A stretch of DNA of 64,000 nucleotides from Phoebastria nigripes (lineage: Eukaryota; Chordata; Aves; Procellariiformes; Diomedeidae): the NCBI GenBank assembly GCA_035582835.1, contig JAYKAV010002766.1, positions 2,756,683 through 2,820,682 on the forward strand. Direction: 5' to 3'. Of this stretch, positions 37,901 through 49,497 are shown in pieces; the stretch's first letter is position 1, and every line of letters begins with the position of its first letter. The notes under the pieces are model-generated. The model ran no database searches, was not told where the DNA came from, and saw only the letters and a list, made by a program, of their open reading frames with translations. The position numbers and the translations under genes were made by a program.

Positions 37901-40161
37901 AGAGCAGAACTCTGCTTTCTGGAATGAAGCTGGGCAGCTCCTTACCAGCGCGAAGTTCCTGTTCTCTCAAATGCTGCCTTTCAGTGCATCCATTGTCTTG
38001 AACTCACTGAAGATTTGAGGCCTTCGGAGACAGCTTGATCTGTTGAATAGGAAGAGCTAATGTTGGGGATTATGTGCTACTTGCATCTTTGTCAGTGACC
38101 TGCTCTGAGATCTGGGGAAGCTTCTCTTACAAAGCTGTTAGTCTCTGCTTATCTGTCTCATCTGCTTCAATGGCAAGGGACTTGCCTTACTGTGAGGTTT
38201 GCATCAGTGATGGAGCCTGGGCATTGTAGCTGGATTCTGGCTTTATTCCCTGAAGGCAAAACATTGAGTTCATTCTATAAGTGATGGTTCATCAGTCTCT
38301 TGGTTGTGTTCAAAAGGATATAGAAATACCATGTGTAACCTCCCAGTGTTTTACTTTCTACTTCCCAATGCAAAAGCCTCTACTCAATGAGATTTGGTAA
38401 TGACTGGTCCTATAAAAAAACCAAAATTACTGATGGTGCTCAAAGTGTAATTAAGTAAACATTTCTCCTGTGAGGCTCTGATGCCCTGTATACACTTTAC
38501 AGGGGCCAGATGGTTAGTACATTTGCCAAATGTCACATATAAATTCATGGCATCTCTGCTGCTAACCAGTACATTTTAGGTAGTGTAAATCAAAACACAA
38601 CCCCAAATTACTTTTTAAAAAAATTCTAACACTTTAATATAACTGTTCCCAGTCCGGCTCAAGTAGGGTTTGGTTTTGTTCATTTCAGGAGCCATCTGTG
38701 CTTTTAAAGCATGGCTTCAGAGCAATAAAAATAGCTCCAGAAAGCAGTATGAATGAACAAAATGGGTTAAATTGGGTTAAATTAGCTTCACAATATGAAA
38801 ATTGGTACAATCCCTCTCTTCAATTCTGCCTTAAAGTGGAATGTTGCCACCCTGAACAATGCTCAGTGACCACCCAAAACCCATGTTTCCTTCAATTAAG
38901 CATACAGAGAGAAGAGACCAGGGAGAGTTATGACNACAGGAAAGGCAGCACAGGACCTTTCATGGGGCCGGTGGGCTGGGGAGCTGAGCCACACGGTGCG
39001 GTTTCATCTCCACAGTGTCTGGTTCGAAGAGCTGCACTGATGTAGGGCACGGCTACAGACAAACGCCTGTGCAGCTTAGCAGGACAGTGCAGAAGGTACC
39101 ATCAGGGTTACTAATCGGGGATACATTCTGCAGTGCTTTACAGGAGAGGGAATGCTAGGAGCAATGCAATTCAGATTTGAGATGTGATTCAGCTCCTGAA
39201 ATTCATTGAAGCAGCATGTCTAAATCTGAACAATTTTACCTGGATCTATGCAAATTTATGGTATAATATGACATGGAAATATATGTAAATGTTGTCAATT
39301 ATTGTAAAGCAAAGGAGCACATAGCTGGAATATTCCATAAAATGTTTTATACAGCATTTTTTGAATTCCTAAAAAAGAAAACCTGAGAAATATCAAATGA
39401 ACTGGAATTGAGTTTGGATGTTCCAAGCCCATTACATTGGGACATTTTCTTTAAACTGCTTATTAATCTAACCTTGCCATACAGATTTTCAAGAGCATAC
39501 TTTTCTTCACTGTAACATTATACCTTTACAAATCAGGGACATGTCAACTCTTGATTTACTGACAAAGCAGACAACTGACATAATTTATCTCACTTGAGAT
39601 CAGTTCATCAAACTTAGGAACATCTTGGCTGCTGTAAAATCCAGGCATTTGATACAATCATGTCTGCTTAAAATGCAAAGGGTAACCTACATTTTTAAAA
39701 TGCTGTAAAAAGAACAAGAAGTGATGCCAGGATGAAAATTTATGAGGCATGGAGCTGGGATCTGAATTTAGCATTTGCTGCNTAGTGGAGTGTTGTTACT
39801 ATCTTGTTTGCACAGTTGAAAACTAATGTTAATAGAAAGATAGAGCAGGAGGGCTAAGCTGTTAGCATTCAAGTCCAGTGCCTGCTCTGACCTGATGCTA
39901 TATAGGAATTTTTAATGTTCATCCTTGATTTAATATAACATTGTTTGATACCAGTGGTTCCTTGTTAGTGAAGCTTGATTAGAGCAGCACATGTTTTTGC
40001 AGTTTAAGTGTGAGTGCTTGTTGCATTCCAATGCAGAACCTATGAGAACACAGATGAAAGTGTGTAAGAATATTGTTTAATATCAACTACTCTGATAATA
40101 TTAAATGGAATTAGCTTTTTCACCATCTATCTAAAGATGTTCTATTTAACATACCAGGACT
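34901..40161. other. Noncoding stretch without recognised genes
   Basis: CpG is somewhat more frequent at 36.0-39.1 kb and then absent from 39,118 to 40,178, a second CpG-free run over 1 kb. A 10-bp unit TGGGTTAAAT occurs twice in tandem at 38763-38782. The minus frame at 36625-37044 (139 codons) has one hydrophobic stretch but resembles no family I know. Single Ns lie at 36130, 36340, 38935 and 39782. Confidence 0.5.
38763..38782. repeat. Two tandem copies of a 10-bp unit
   Basis: TGGGTTAAAT is present twice without change and the next bases (tag) begin a diverged third copy. It contains GGGTTA, the vertebrate telomere word, but the 10-bp period is not telomeric. A small local duplication. 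Confidence 0.75.
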
Positions 40162-40192
40162 GTAAGGTTTTTTGGGGGCGTAAGGTTTTTTG
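40162..40192. repeat. 13-bp direct repeat
   Basis: GTAAGGTTTTTTG occurs at 40162-40174 and again at 40180-40192, separated by five bases. It lies just upstream of the acceptor-like AG at 40,204-40,205 and supplies T-rich sequence that could serve as a polypyrimidine tract. Confidence 0.8.
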
Positions 40193-40205
40193 TGTGTTTG
40201 CACAG

Positions 40206-40292
40206 TGCTTGGCACAATGTGTAGGACATGGCTGAATGCTCTGACAAACAATAGCTTCTGCAGTTCTCATCACCAGTCTGTCAGCACCATAG
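40206..40292 (+). other. Candidate cryptic exon, 87 nt
   Basis: A T/G-rich tract ending in tttgcacag (acceptor, AG at 40204-40205) and a near-consensus donor ATAG/GTAAGA (from 40293) bracket 87 nt. Only one of the three frames is open across it, and since 87 is a multiple of 3 such an exon would be phase-symmetric. The 29 codons match no protein I know. It may belong to a noncoding transcript, may be an exon-like sequence inside an intron, or may be chance. Confidence 0.15.
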
Positions 40293-42421
40293 GTAAGAAA
40301 TTTCCTAGAATATTAAAATACAAAGCTTTAGATGAAAAACTGATAGCCTTTTCCTGTTATCTCTACGTACCTAGATAATGGCCATCTTGATCCGATTTCT
40401 CTTTACCAATTTGTGTAAGTGTTGTATAGGCTGAGAGCAAAATAACTGCCATGTGAGATGAGAGTTCTTGTGTCATAAAACAACTTTGCTGAACAGTTTG
40501 CTCTTAAATATTCATGGCGAAGCTATCAACTGATGTGTCAGAAGTCAGGTTGACACAAAACCTGATCCAAGGGTAAACCAAGCCTCGGTCTCTGTGTAGC
40601 TCAAACCTTCCTTAGGATTTAGAACCCCAAACATGTTAGATGCTTCTGATCTTTCGCAGCCAGTGCCAAACCTGAAAAGAGCAGGGTATGGGAGTATCTT
40701 GAGGTTTTTGCAGCTCTGTCTAGTGATGTGTGCAGTGATGACATAAAGCACTTTTGAAAAAAGGCTCTGCAGGTTATGAGGAAAAGCATAACTTAGGTTA
40801 ACATTTATCTTAACTGTCATCGTTGTTTGTAACACTAAATCTTTCTCATAAATAAGTGGAGAAATCTTTGCTTCAAAGTGAAAAATTCATGCTCCAGTTA
40901 AACCTCAATTATATTTCCAAACAATATTTATCAGATTTTCTAATGTGTGCTTAGTGCAGTTCAATTTTGTGCTATCAGTCAAAAGTGGCAGAGCTCAGGA
41001 AGTGGGGCTGAAAGGTGTTTTTCATGTGGGAAATGAAGCGTGCAGTCAGGAGGCAGTGCTGCCATTGCCAGGGCAGCATAAGAGGGGGACCATGGCTTGG
41101 ATCCCTTTTTAATGAAATACCAGTGCATTAAAAAAAAAATCACTGCATTGTTTCTCCCTGCAGAACAAGGGAAGCTGATATGAATTCGTAAAGAATTCTT
41201 AAAGGCTATATTCTAGGGGCCTGAAATGTGAAGCTATAGTTTCATTCTCTAATTCTGGGTAGGAAAAAATGAGCGTCTTTGTAATTTCACGAGTCTCTGA
41301 ATTTATTTCACTTAATCTTTTTTCTACAGCTATTTACCACATTAATTTAGTAAAAAACCTGACAAGTGTGCATATGCAGAATTTAAGCTGTGTCCTTAGG
41401 TACACATTAAGTAAAGATTTAAGGTTTGAAATAAAAGATTAATTCAACTCTTGCTTACAGTTGCATTGCAAAATTGTTGATTATCTAGAAATTCATGTTT
41501 CTCGTTCATATAAATCTGATCATGTATAATAATATCTATGTATAACGCTAACACTTATGATTAGAAAAGTAAAATTCTTGAGCTGAATGGGAATGAAGTG
41601 TGTGCTTGAGGCTACAACATGTAAGTGTTGAACAGATTCTTCACAAAGTTTTCAGAGGAAACTTGTAGACTGAGACTAGCTGTGACAGCCTGTGTAAGTG
41701 ATTTGCTTGCTATCAGTTGGTATTTTAAGCAGAGCCCCTGGCTCTGGTGTCTCCCTGAGAAGTTGAGTGGTCCTGTTCTCATCCAACCAACCATTTAGAC
41801 CTACAGTTGCTTCTTTGAAGTCATTTGTGTTTCTTCCATTGATGCAATAAAATGGGACTGTTCCCTTTGTTCTCTAAGGTGAGCATATTCTTTGGTCCTT
41901 TCATCAAGGAAGGAATTAAGTATACATTTCAGTCCTAGGTAGAGGGAACTTTGTTTCAACAAGGATTTGCTTTGGGCCTGGGTAAATCTTATTCTTGGTG
42001 TCAGTTTTACCTTAGGTTTATGTGAGCACAAATTATAGATCACTGAAAGGATAAATGATAGGACATTTCTGAAAGTCTCTGAACATGCAAGGCACAGTAT
42101 TGTTATTTATCTCAGATCCGTGCTTCAGAAAGGTGCATTTTATAGAAAAGGAGGGACTAAGACAAGCGTTGGAAAAAACAAATGGTACCCAGAGAACGGA
42201 TTCCAAGATTCCCATTTCAGATACATATAAAGAGGGAAGCTATAGCAGTATCATTCAAATGTGACAGCAGTCACTCCAACCTTTGCTATTACGGCACAAA
42301 ATTACATGTTCTTGCTAGAGAAATAGGAAGGGCTGATAAGGATGACAGCTGGGATTTGCTTTCTTATCTATATTTTACACGCATGCTCTTTCATTTCCCT
42401 CCCACTCCCCTCTGTTTCCAG
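40293..42421. other. Noncoding stretch without recognised genes
   Basis: AT-rich and CpG-poor. Frames stay below 97 codons. A donor-like AAG/GTGAGC lies at 41,878/41,879. Short palindromes AAGAATTCTT (41191-41200) and GCATATGC (near 41,373) are present. Its right end is a long C/T-rich tract that finishes in cag at 42,421. Confidence 0.5.
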
Positions 42422-42685
42422 GATCCAGGTTGGCTTTTCAGAGCTGCTGTTTAGTTTGCATACAATGGGGCAGCTTTGTACTGTGTAGTTTCTAAGCCCC
42501 ATAGATACAGGTTGAAAATTAAATTATTTAATTCTTGTACTTTGTAATTGGCAACATTAAGGATGAAGTTCTGCCTGCAGAGGACTGTTGGTCCTAGAAA
42601 TGTCACCAGAGGTCTTTTCCTGAGCTGTGGATGGAGGATCCAGCTCTGGAGGAACCAGTGTGTAATGATTTCCACTCTGCTGCAG
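42422..42685 (+). other. Candidate noncoding exon, 264 nt
   Basis: Upstream lies an excellent polypyrimidine tract of about 30 bases ending tgtttccag (AG at 42420-42421). Downstream is CAG/GTAAAT, with the donor from 42686. Stops occur in all frames of the full interval, so it would be a noncoding or untranslated exon. An internal acceptor-like ctgcctgcag near 42,578 would give a shorter exon. It contains a 17-bp palindrome at 42517-42533. Splice-like pairs of this quality also occur by chance. Confidence 0.15.
42517..42533. repeat. 17-bp AT palindrome
   Basis: AATTAAAT, one central T, then ATTTAATT: two perfect 8-bp arms around one base. It contains TTTAAT/ATTAAA homeodomain-like cores on both strands. 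Confidence 0.75.
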
Positions 42686-45266
42686 GTAAATCAAGTGCTC
42701 TATTCTATGTTTAAGGATCAGAAACTAACAGGTTTTAAGCATGGAGGTGGGGAAATCCATCAAACAGTTGTGGTATGGCCCTGAAGCCATGAAATCCTCC
42801 ATCTACTCCACCCTCCAGGAGGAGTTATGTACAGTTATGCAGGCTCTCAAATGAGCAATGAATAATTCATGTTATTAAAGTAAGGTATCATCAAGAGTTG
42901 GAAATGAGCAGAAGTGCTGTCCTCACCCTGCCCCATTTCAGCTTATTACAAGGTAATTGGAGGCTGGACACTAAGGGTGAGAAGAAACTGAAATATTTTG
43001 CCTTGCAGTGTCTGGTTTAAGAAACATTTTTCTTTGTGTTAAGCAGAGCCAATGTGTAGATATCCCAGTTTCCTTTGTGTCATGTTGGGAGTGCATTCTC
43101 AGACTGCACTGTTTCACAGGATCTGGAGAAAAAATGCTGAGCTGAAGATACTGAGTAGAAGAGACTCCTGGAGTTTGCATGACCTTGCTATTCTGGAGTT
43201 AATGGCAGCTATTACTTGCTACTTAATAGCTAATCAAAAGCACTTTAAATTATACACCTGTTGGGTGCGTATTACAGATTTTATAAGTTGTAAGATCTGT
43301 AGTACCTTGTTGTCTCTGCCTTTCTGCTTTTTGTTTTCTTGATTTCTGGAATACTTGCTACTGGGTTCACCCACCAATACAGTTGTTGCTTAGGGAAGTC
43401 CATTTTATTTTCCTCCAGATTTTATAGAGACTATCTGAGGGGTTTTCCATTACAGATTGAAGAGGGACTTCTCCAATGGGAGACCTGCTTGTCAGGGTTG
43501 TGTTAACTGAAGACTGGATGCTCAGGCTCCAGAGGAATGTGGAAAAGGTGATCTAGCAATCAGCTTCTTCATGGGCTGCAATTCCAGCAGTCACACTGGA
43601 GAAGAGTGATTCTGAGCTGTATCAGATTTAAAACTAAAGCAAAGTGTGGGACTGATCTGATGGATTAATAGAAAAGTTAATTGGCCTTCCCAAAAATGAT
43701 TATCACTAACAAAATACAGCTGCTAACCTGCCAGAACCAATCTGTGAAGACAGTGTTTGGGGCTTTTTGTTTGGCTGGTTTTTTTTATTCTGCTCATGAC
43801 TACTTAGGAAGAAAGATACTTTTCAGTCTTTATGGTCTCTTCTGATTTAGCTTGGTGTAGGCTTTTTTACTGNTGACTCTGTAGCTAGGATTGTGGAAAT
43901 CGGTGAACTCCAATTTAGAGGATGGCCATGCAAGTCAAATATATGCCCATGGTTAAGGAAACTTGAACTGACAAGCATTGTGGGCTGGTTGTGCAAATGA
44001 AGAGAAGTTTTCTGTGCCAAGTCAGTTCCATTAATCTTGGGGCTGTGACATGTCTGTGCTCTTATTGATTTCCCAGCAGGCTATTCATCACCAGTCTCAT
44101 CACGTTATGAGCCAATATGGAGAAGGCACAGGGGGGAAATGGGGCTGGCGTTTTTATCTCTAGGGCACAGGATGCTCATAATCAATGCAACTTGGAGAAG
44201 AAGCCAGATGGGTTGAGATAATTGATGAAAAGTGCCTCAAACTAGGAGAGGTTCTACATATCTTACAGGGAGAGAGGGGGGAAATGTGTTTTTTGTTTTT
44301 GTTTGGGGAGGCACAGACCATAGCTGCACAGCCCCATGTGCTTGGCAGTGTACAGTGGGCTGTGTGAACACCGAGTTTGGCTTGTCACAGGCTGTGCCCA
44401 TGCAGGAGCCAGCAGCCAGGTCCGTGCTGCTGAAGGGCCAGACATGCACATGTGCCTCGTGGTGGTCCTGTGCTAGAGCTGCACGGACCTGAGATTGGTT
44501 CTGTGGTGGCCTGTGGCACTGGGCCAGACTGCCAGTTGGACCTACCCACACTCTCAAGGTGGTGTCTGTATAGACCAGGATGACAGGCTTGCTGCTTTCA
44601 TTCGTTATTTATCCTTTGCACAGTTTTTTGTTTTGTACCTGTCTCAAGCATTCATTCACCCTGAAGAAGATCTTGACTTCCTCAAAGTACCTACTCACAG
44701 GGCAGGTGTTGTGCAATTCTCTTGCTGTGCCAAGATGCACAAACTCGCCTCAGAATCCCTTGTCTAGTGTCTGAAACTTTTCATAAAGTATTTACAAAAT
44801 CTGTTTTTCAGCAACTTAATTATTTCTTGTCTTCTCAATCAATAATGAGTCATCACAGTAAAGCCCCTCATATTAAGTTGTTTTCTTGTTGTTCTTTAAG
44901 ACAGCTGCTTGGAATTAAAATAGCTCTTAGGCAAAACTTACAGAAACAATTAAAAGCCTGGTGCTTGGGAGATTTTTGCAATTATGAACTGATCATGTTT
45001 TGGTCCTGTAAAGATTCATGCCTCTGGCATCAGTGGATGAGAGCTGTGTGTAGAGATAAGGACAGGAATATTTCTTTGCTTGATTGTGGTCTGAATTCAA
45101 ACTTTGAGTTGCTGTTTGTTTATTTACTATCACTTAATTTATCTCATTGTGTGCTTTGCACTTCCTGGAGTAGCTTTTGGCCAGGGGAGTGAAGACTAGG
45201 ACAGGTCAATTCCTAACAGAGCTACCTGTCTGATCAAGCATGCTCTGGGAGAGAAGAGGCTGTTGG
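42686..45266. other. Noncoding stretch without recognised genes
   Basis: No supported gene. The T/G-rich stretch at 43,754-43,790 is the complement of the A/C-rich type seen elsewhere. The plus frame at 44722-45192 (156 codons) and other frames near 44.2-44.6 kb overlap on both strands and match nothing known. A single N lies at 43873. Confidence 0.5.
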
Positions 45267-46001
45267 TTAATCTGATATTTTTCTCTGCGGAGAAATTCCA
45301 CTCCAAATCTGAAAACTCCTTCCCTTAAGAGTTTGGGCAAGGCACAGTGTTGTGTTGGGGACTGCTGCAAAAAAAGCCTTGGAAGAGCCCATGGTAGAAG
45401 AGCCTGGGATCTGGGACCCTGAGCTGCCTGCTCCCATGCTGTAGGTGAGTTTACCTACATCTCCCCTTGTGAAGTTGTCTGTATAAATAGCAAAATCCTG
45501 CATGGAATTGGCTTCCCGTGGCCTACAGGAGCGTGCTGAGGGCAGGGAGAGCTCTGCACTCCGAGTGTCACTGAACTGCCCCGCTCCCTTGGCTCCTAGG
45601 GTCTTTCTGCCCTCTTTCCCATGCGCACACTCTTTCCTTAACAGATCCCCTGCCCTCGTGAGCTCCTCTCCCAGGATTTTCTCCCCATCTCTGGAACTCA
45701 AAGTGCTCATCCCCCTCCCCTGCCCCTTTCTTGCCCTTCCCCAGTCTTCAGCAGAGACATTAGCTCTTCCCTTGCTCGGGAGCCTGCACCCTCCAACAGC
45801 CTGGCTCACTTCAGCAGCAGGGCAACTGCAGATGCGTTGCCTGGTATTTTGCTGTGTGAGCAGCATCCCAGCCCAAACTCCACTCCTGGTCTGTTTGCTA
45901 CCCCAGAACCTTGAAGTAAAGGGGAGGAGAGCCAGGCTGTCAGTGTGCTGAACTGTGTACTTTGTACTTTGAAATGTGTACTTTGGAATCTTGACTCTCA
46001 A
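45267..46001 (-). other. 244-codon open frame over a C/T-rich patch, not supported as a gene
   Basis: The second-longest frame in the window. It shows no recognisable domain, signal peptide or membrane segment, and a plus-strand frame of 149 codons overlaps it (45502-45951). The underlying DNA at 45.5-45.85 kb is C/T-rich on the plus strand with about eight CpG, so low stop density explains both frames. A donor-like TAG/GTGAGT (45,444/45,445) and a polypyrimidine-AG near 45,744 on the plus strand are compatible with a noncoding transcript but prove nothing. Confidence 0.08.
45956..45985. repeat. Three copies of TGTACTTTG
   Basis: TGTACTTTG occurs at 45956-45964, 45963-45971 (overlapping by two bases) and 45977-45985. 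A small local tandem duplication. Confidence 0.8.
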
Positions 46002-47240
46002 CTATTGTTTAAAAGAAGCAAAGCCCAACCACCAACAAAAAAAGCCATCCCAAAAAGTATGTGAGTGTATATACACATATATACATGTATATTTATACAC
46101 AAATCCAGCATTTTAACTTCACATTGGTGATGAGAGCCAGAAATGTGAAATAGCAAAACAGGTTCAATTTTTTTAATTAAATTNGTTGTCTGTTTTTTAT
46201 AGCAGTTTATTGTTCCATGTTTCTGGATATCAAGGAGCTTTTTCTACCTACAAAGAGTGGAAGAAAAATCTAATTTATTTTCTGTAGCTTGTAAAAGGAA
46301 GCTCCTTTCCCCATGGCAGGACTTCTCAAGTCAGTTAATAAGCTGCTACAGCCAAACGTATTAGGAACACTTTTATGTGGTTGCCAGCATGGTTTAATTT
46401 GCAGAGTCCCTGTGTCTTATCCTACCCTCTGACAACTTCAGGTTGAAGCAATTGTTATGCCTTTAACTTGCAAATTATTACAATTAGTATCCCAAGTTGT
46501 GTCTGATCAGGGACATGTTTATATATCATCAATATCAAAACACAAACACGGAAATGTTTACACTGAGGGCAGGCATACACTTGCTGCGTAGGGCTGCCTT
46601 TGGTCAGAAAATTTCCAGCATCAAGGGACTTACAGTGCTCTCAGACGAGACTGAAGCTGTGAGGCAGGGAAACCTGGGCAGTCTGGGAGATGGCAAGGAG
46701 TGTGGGCATGAGGCATGGGCAGACAGAAATACTGCCTCTCTCCGTATCACGTACCTGGGGAACTCAGTGTGGCAGGGCTTCTTTGCAGGTGGGAGCTCAG
46801 CAGCATGCAGCAAGGAAAGGGGTAGGGAGCTGCTGACACCACAGTGATCTGCAAAGCAGAAGCCGTGGAGACTGCCAGCCTCAAACACAAGTTTCTATAA
46901 CTGACTGCACAAAATGAGCTATTGAAGTACTGGTAGAGGGAATATTCCCAGCCCTTGCACACCTAAGGCTCAGACCTGTTTATTGGGAAGTTGCTTGGAC
47001 TTGGGATAGTGCTTGTTTTCAGGAAGGTGCCTCAAGCAGAAGTGCCCTGGGCTGGCAGGTGATGGGAGCACTGTGGTCACCCAGCCTGGAGTACATCCCA
47101 AGGGATGAGTGATGTCCCTTCCTTCCCAGGACTCGGTCACCAAATCTGTTGCTCGTGCTGCTTTTTGAACCTTACCAAGAGGTGGTCAGTGGCCCCTTGC
47201 TCAGGTGGGACAACTAGAAAGACAGACAGACGGATGGTGC
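46002..47240. other. Noncoding stretch without recognised genes
   Basis: A/C-rich low-complexity sequence at 46,018-46,057 is followed by an alternating TA/CA tract. A 116-codon plus frame at 46497-46847 has no known relative. A single N lies at 46184. Confidence 0.5.
46066..46101. repeat. Alternating TG/TA/CA tract
   Basis: Imperfect alternating purine-pyrimidine sequence (tgtatatacacatatata and onward) of about 36 bases. It is a degenerate microsatellite. Confidence 0.75.
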
Positions 47241-47242
47241 CT

Positions 47243-47302
47243 GGCAGTGTGCAGGATATTGGACCAGATGGGCTGNTCTTCTGAGTTAGCATCACAAATC
47301 CT
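47243..47302 (+). mobile_element. Possible very old CR1/L3-like 3' end
   Basis: The words ggatattggaccagatggg and tctgagttagca resemble, with several changes, the 3' end of ancient amniote CR1/L3-type elements (a 'tactgg-ctagatgg ... tctgacccagta' pattern). The match is short and judged from memory. Single Ns lie at 47276 and 47323. It may be a chance resemblance. Confidence 0.3.
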
Positions 47303-48519
47303 ACAAGCCTGAAGGCAGTTTGNTACTCTGACAAGAAGTGAACCTTATGCCCCTATTTTTCTGAGCATGGCAGGTGTCCAGAGTTATTTGTGGCTTTAGA
47401 GGGCTGCCTCTATACAACTTGTTTTGCATGTTTTTGTATTGGGATGTATAAAGTTGGGAAGTTCATGACGTGTTCTTGGCCTGTTGCTTGGCAATGTTAA
47501 CCTTTTGAGTGCTTGTGGAGTTTGAGGCAGTCTTCATTCCAGACTTATCGCTTCCAAGGCATGCTTGTGTATGTGTAGACGTGTGCGTATGTACACACAC
47601 AATTCGTTAGAAATTAAAATCCATTTTCTGCACATTGGAGAGAAATAACCTTGTGAAGTCTGTCATCCCATCTACTGTCAGAACTACAGTAGATAGATGC
47701 GTAATTAATATATTTTTCCCAGATGTATTTCTTTTCTTTCACTTTTTAAAAATGTCATTCACAAGGTGGGCACAGCAAAAGTGGGCTTCATAATGTGTCA
47801 TTAGAAGGCTTTTGACCTTGTGCTTTACAGGGTATTATTACTGTTCAGTGTGATAGAACAGATGCTATTTTACTGAAAAAGCAAAACTGCATTAAATTGA
47901 CAGCACTTTAATTTTCCTTGATAGTAGCAAGAATTCTTATTTCCTATTTTATTTGCATTTTTATTACTGAGAAGCATGGTGACTGAGTTACCTGGTGTTT
48001 TTATGTCACTGCTGCTCATCTATTCAGACTATGATGGTCCAAATAGCAGCTGGACTATGAATATGTATCACTTTATTTATATGACAAACTTTTGGCATAG
48101 GATGCTGAATAAATGGAGGCTTCCTGCAGTTAGTGACCTGGATAGTAGCTTGTGAAATGAAGTGTCTTGAAGTGGAACACTCCATCAACACATACACATT
48201 ATCACCTAGAAGTGATTCTTCTATTGTCCAAATTCTTGCCCGAACCATAATATTTTCTGATTCAGAGTGTACATATTAGGCTGGGTAGAAGAGCTACAGA
48301 CTTGTAGTGATATGGGTTATTCAAATCAAAGATGCTCTGTCTTTGAAAAATAGCAAGATATGGCATTCTTCAGCTAAGTGGTCCTGGTGGGCTTCAGAAA
48401 ACTCATGGATTTTATTTTTACTTTTTAGAGTAAGCTTACATTAAAAAAAGTTACTAAGATATCTGATGCCTTCTGACCTAATTCCTAACTAGGGGCATAA
48501 TGCTGATCCATATGAAAAT
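47303..48519. other. Noncoding stretch without recognised genes
   Basis: No gene seen. It contains the alternating TG/CA tract at 47566-47602. It is AT-rich around 47.6-48.0 kb, with a 74-codon minus frame that resembles nothing known. Confidence 0.5.
47566..47602. repeat. Degenerate TG/CA microsatellite
   Basis: A TG-rich left half (tgtgtatgtgtagacgtgtg) and a CA-rich right half (gtacacacacaa) form an imperfect inverted repeat of alternating purine-pyrimidine sequence. Confidence 0.75.
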
Positions 48520-48870
48520 GTCAAGGAAATTGGAATTGCTCAATCTAGAAAAGACTGAGCAGAATGTTGTCCTTCGAATGTGTAAAAGAAAAAAAAAAAA
48601 CCAAAACAACAACAAAACAAAATCAAAACCAAACCAAACAAAAAACCACAAACTGCAGAGGAAGAAATTATCTCTTGTCCATTCTAGACAGGTCTAGAAG
48701 AAATGGAGTTAAATAGCAGAAAAGGAGGTTTAATTAAATATTATGAAAAACTTTCCACTGATGAAACTAGTCAAGTGTGGGATTACCATGCCTGGGAAGT
48801 CCTGGATCTCTGCCACTAGACGCTTTTTAAGAAGTTTGGACAGGGATCTGCCTGAGTGATGAACTGATCC
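48520..48870 (+). mobile_element. Old CR1-type LINE remnant, interrupted by an A/C-rich tract
   Basis: Several words in the right order match the 3' region of old sauropsid CR1 elements: tggaattgctcaatctag with aagactgag, then tatgaaaaactttcc, then gggattaccatgcctggga, then tttttaagaagtttggacag. The order shows plus orientation. The copy is heavily mutated, so it is ancient. An A/C-rich tract (48584-48652) now separates its first and second parts. The right boundary is uncertain; resemblance fades after about 48,870. The short overlapping frames here derive from this remnant and are not genes. Confidence 0.65.
48584..48652. repeat. A/C-rich low-complexity tract inside the CR1 remnant
   Basis: A run of A (including 12 uninterrupted A at 48589-48600) followed by CAAAA/CCAAA-type sequence. 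It could be the expanded remains of a poly-A tail or a simple repeat grown within the CR1. I saw no clear target-site duplication. The 15-mer CAAACAAAAAACCAC (48635-48649) recurs on the opposite strand at 63335-63349. Confidence 0.8.
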
Positions 48871-49239
48871 AGCCTTGGGTGACAGATGCCAGCTTGCTCC
48901 TGGGGGTCCCCTCTGGCTTGGGCTGTCATGTCTGTGATCTGCTTTTGCAAGGCTGTTCCAGCCAAATGGAGTTCCTGGCTGGGGGGCAATGCCATTGGGT
49001 GCCCCACGCTGCAATGTTTTAAGTGTGCAATGACTGATCAGACCCATTGCACTGTCTGGACACCTTTTAAAGGTGTCTTCTCATTTATCTTGTATGCTTT
49101 CCTATGTGAAAATATATATAGCTGTGTAGTTATTTATAGTCATAACATCTGTCCTACTGTGAAATTTGACAGTAGTCAGTAAAAATAGAAATACTTGTGA
49201 TGCTTCAGGGCTATGTCAAGAAAAAATGTGAAAAGCAGT

Positions 49240-49497
49240 GAGGGTGATCCCTTGTTGGATGAGCACCTTCTGGAAGGGGTGAATCCCACTTCCCCCAATA
49301 GCATTTGAATCCAGACAGGATGCTCTTCAGGAAGATATACTTCAGCTATACACTAGCTATGTTGTAGTCACATGCACTAGCTATTGGTTTCAGTAAAGGG
49401 GCAAGTGGGTGACATGCAGCAGCCTGTGATGCACAGGAGTTTAGACTAAATGATTGTACTGTCTTCTATGGCCTTAAAGTCTGTGAACCTGTGAATG
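49240..49497 (+). mobile_element. Old CR1-type LINE 3' end
   Basis: The words ccagacaggatgctcttcag, agatatacttcagcta, ggagtttagactaaatga and tggccttaaagtctgtga match, in order, the 3' end of old sauropsid CR1 elements. In intact copies these end in short direct repeats of the atgaatct type; here gtgaacctgtgaatga looks like the decayed tail. Orientation is plus and the 5' side is truncated near 49,240. It probably represents a separate insertion from the remnant at 48,520-48,870, because both contain 3'-terminal material. Confidence 0.7.

Noticed and set aside
38763..38782. Interstitial telomeric repeat because of GGGTTA
   Set aside because: The period is 10 bp with only two copies. True telomeric arrays have a 6-bp period.
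45267..46001. 244-codon minus-strand frame as a gene
   Set aside because: No domain or homologue recognised. The C/T-rich composition removes stop codons, and a long plus-strand frame overlaps it.
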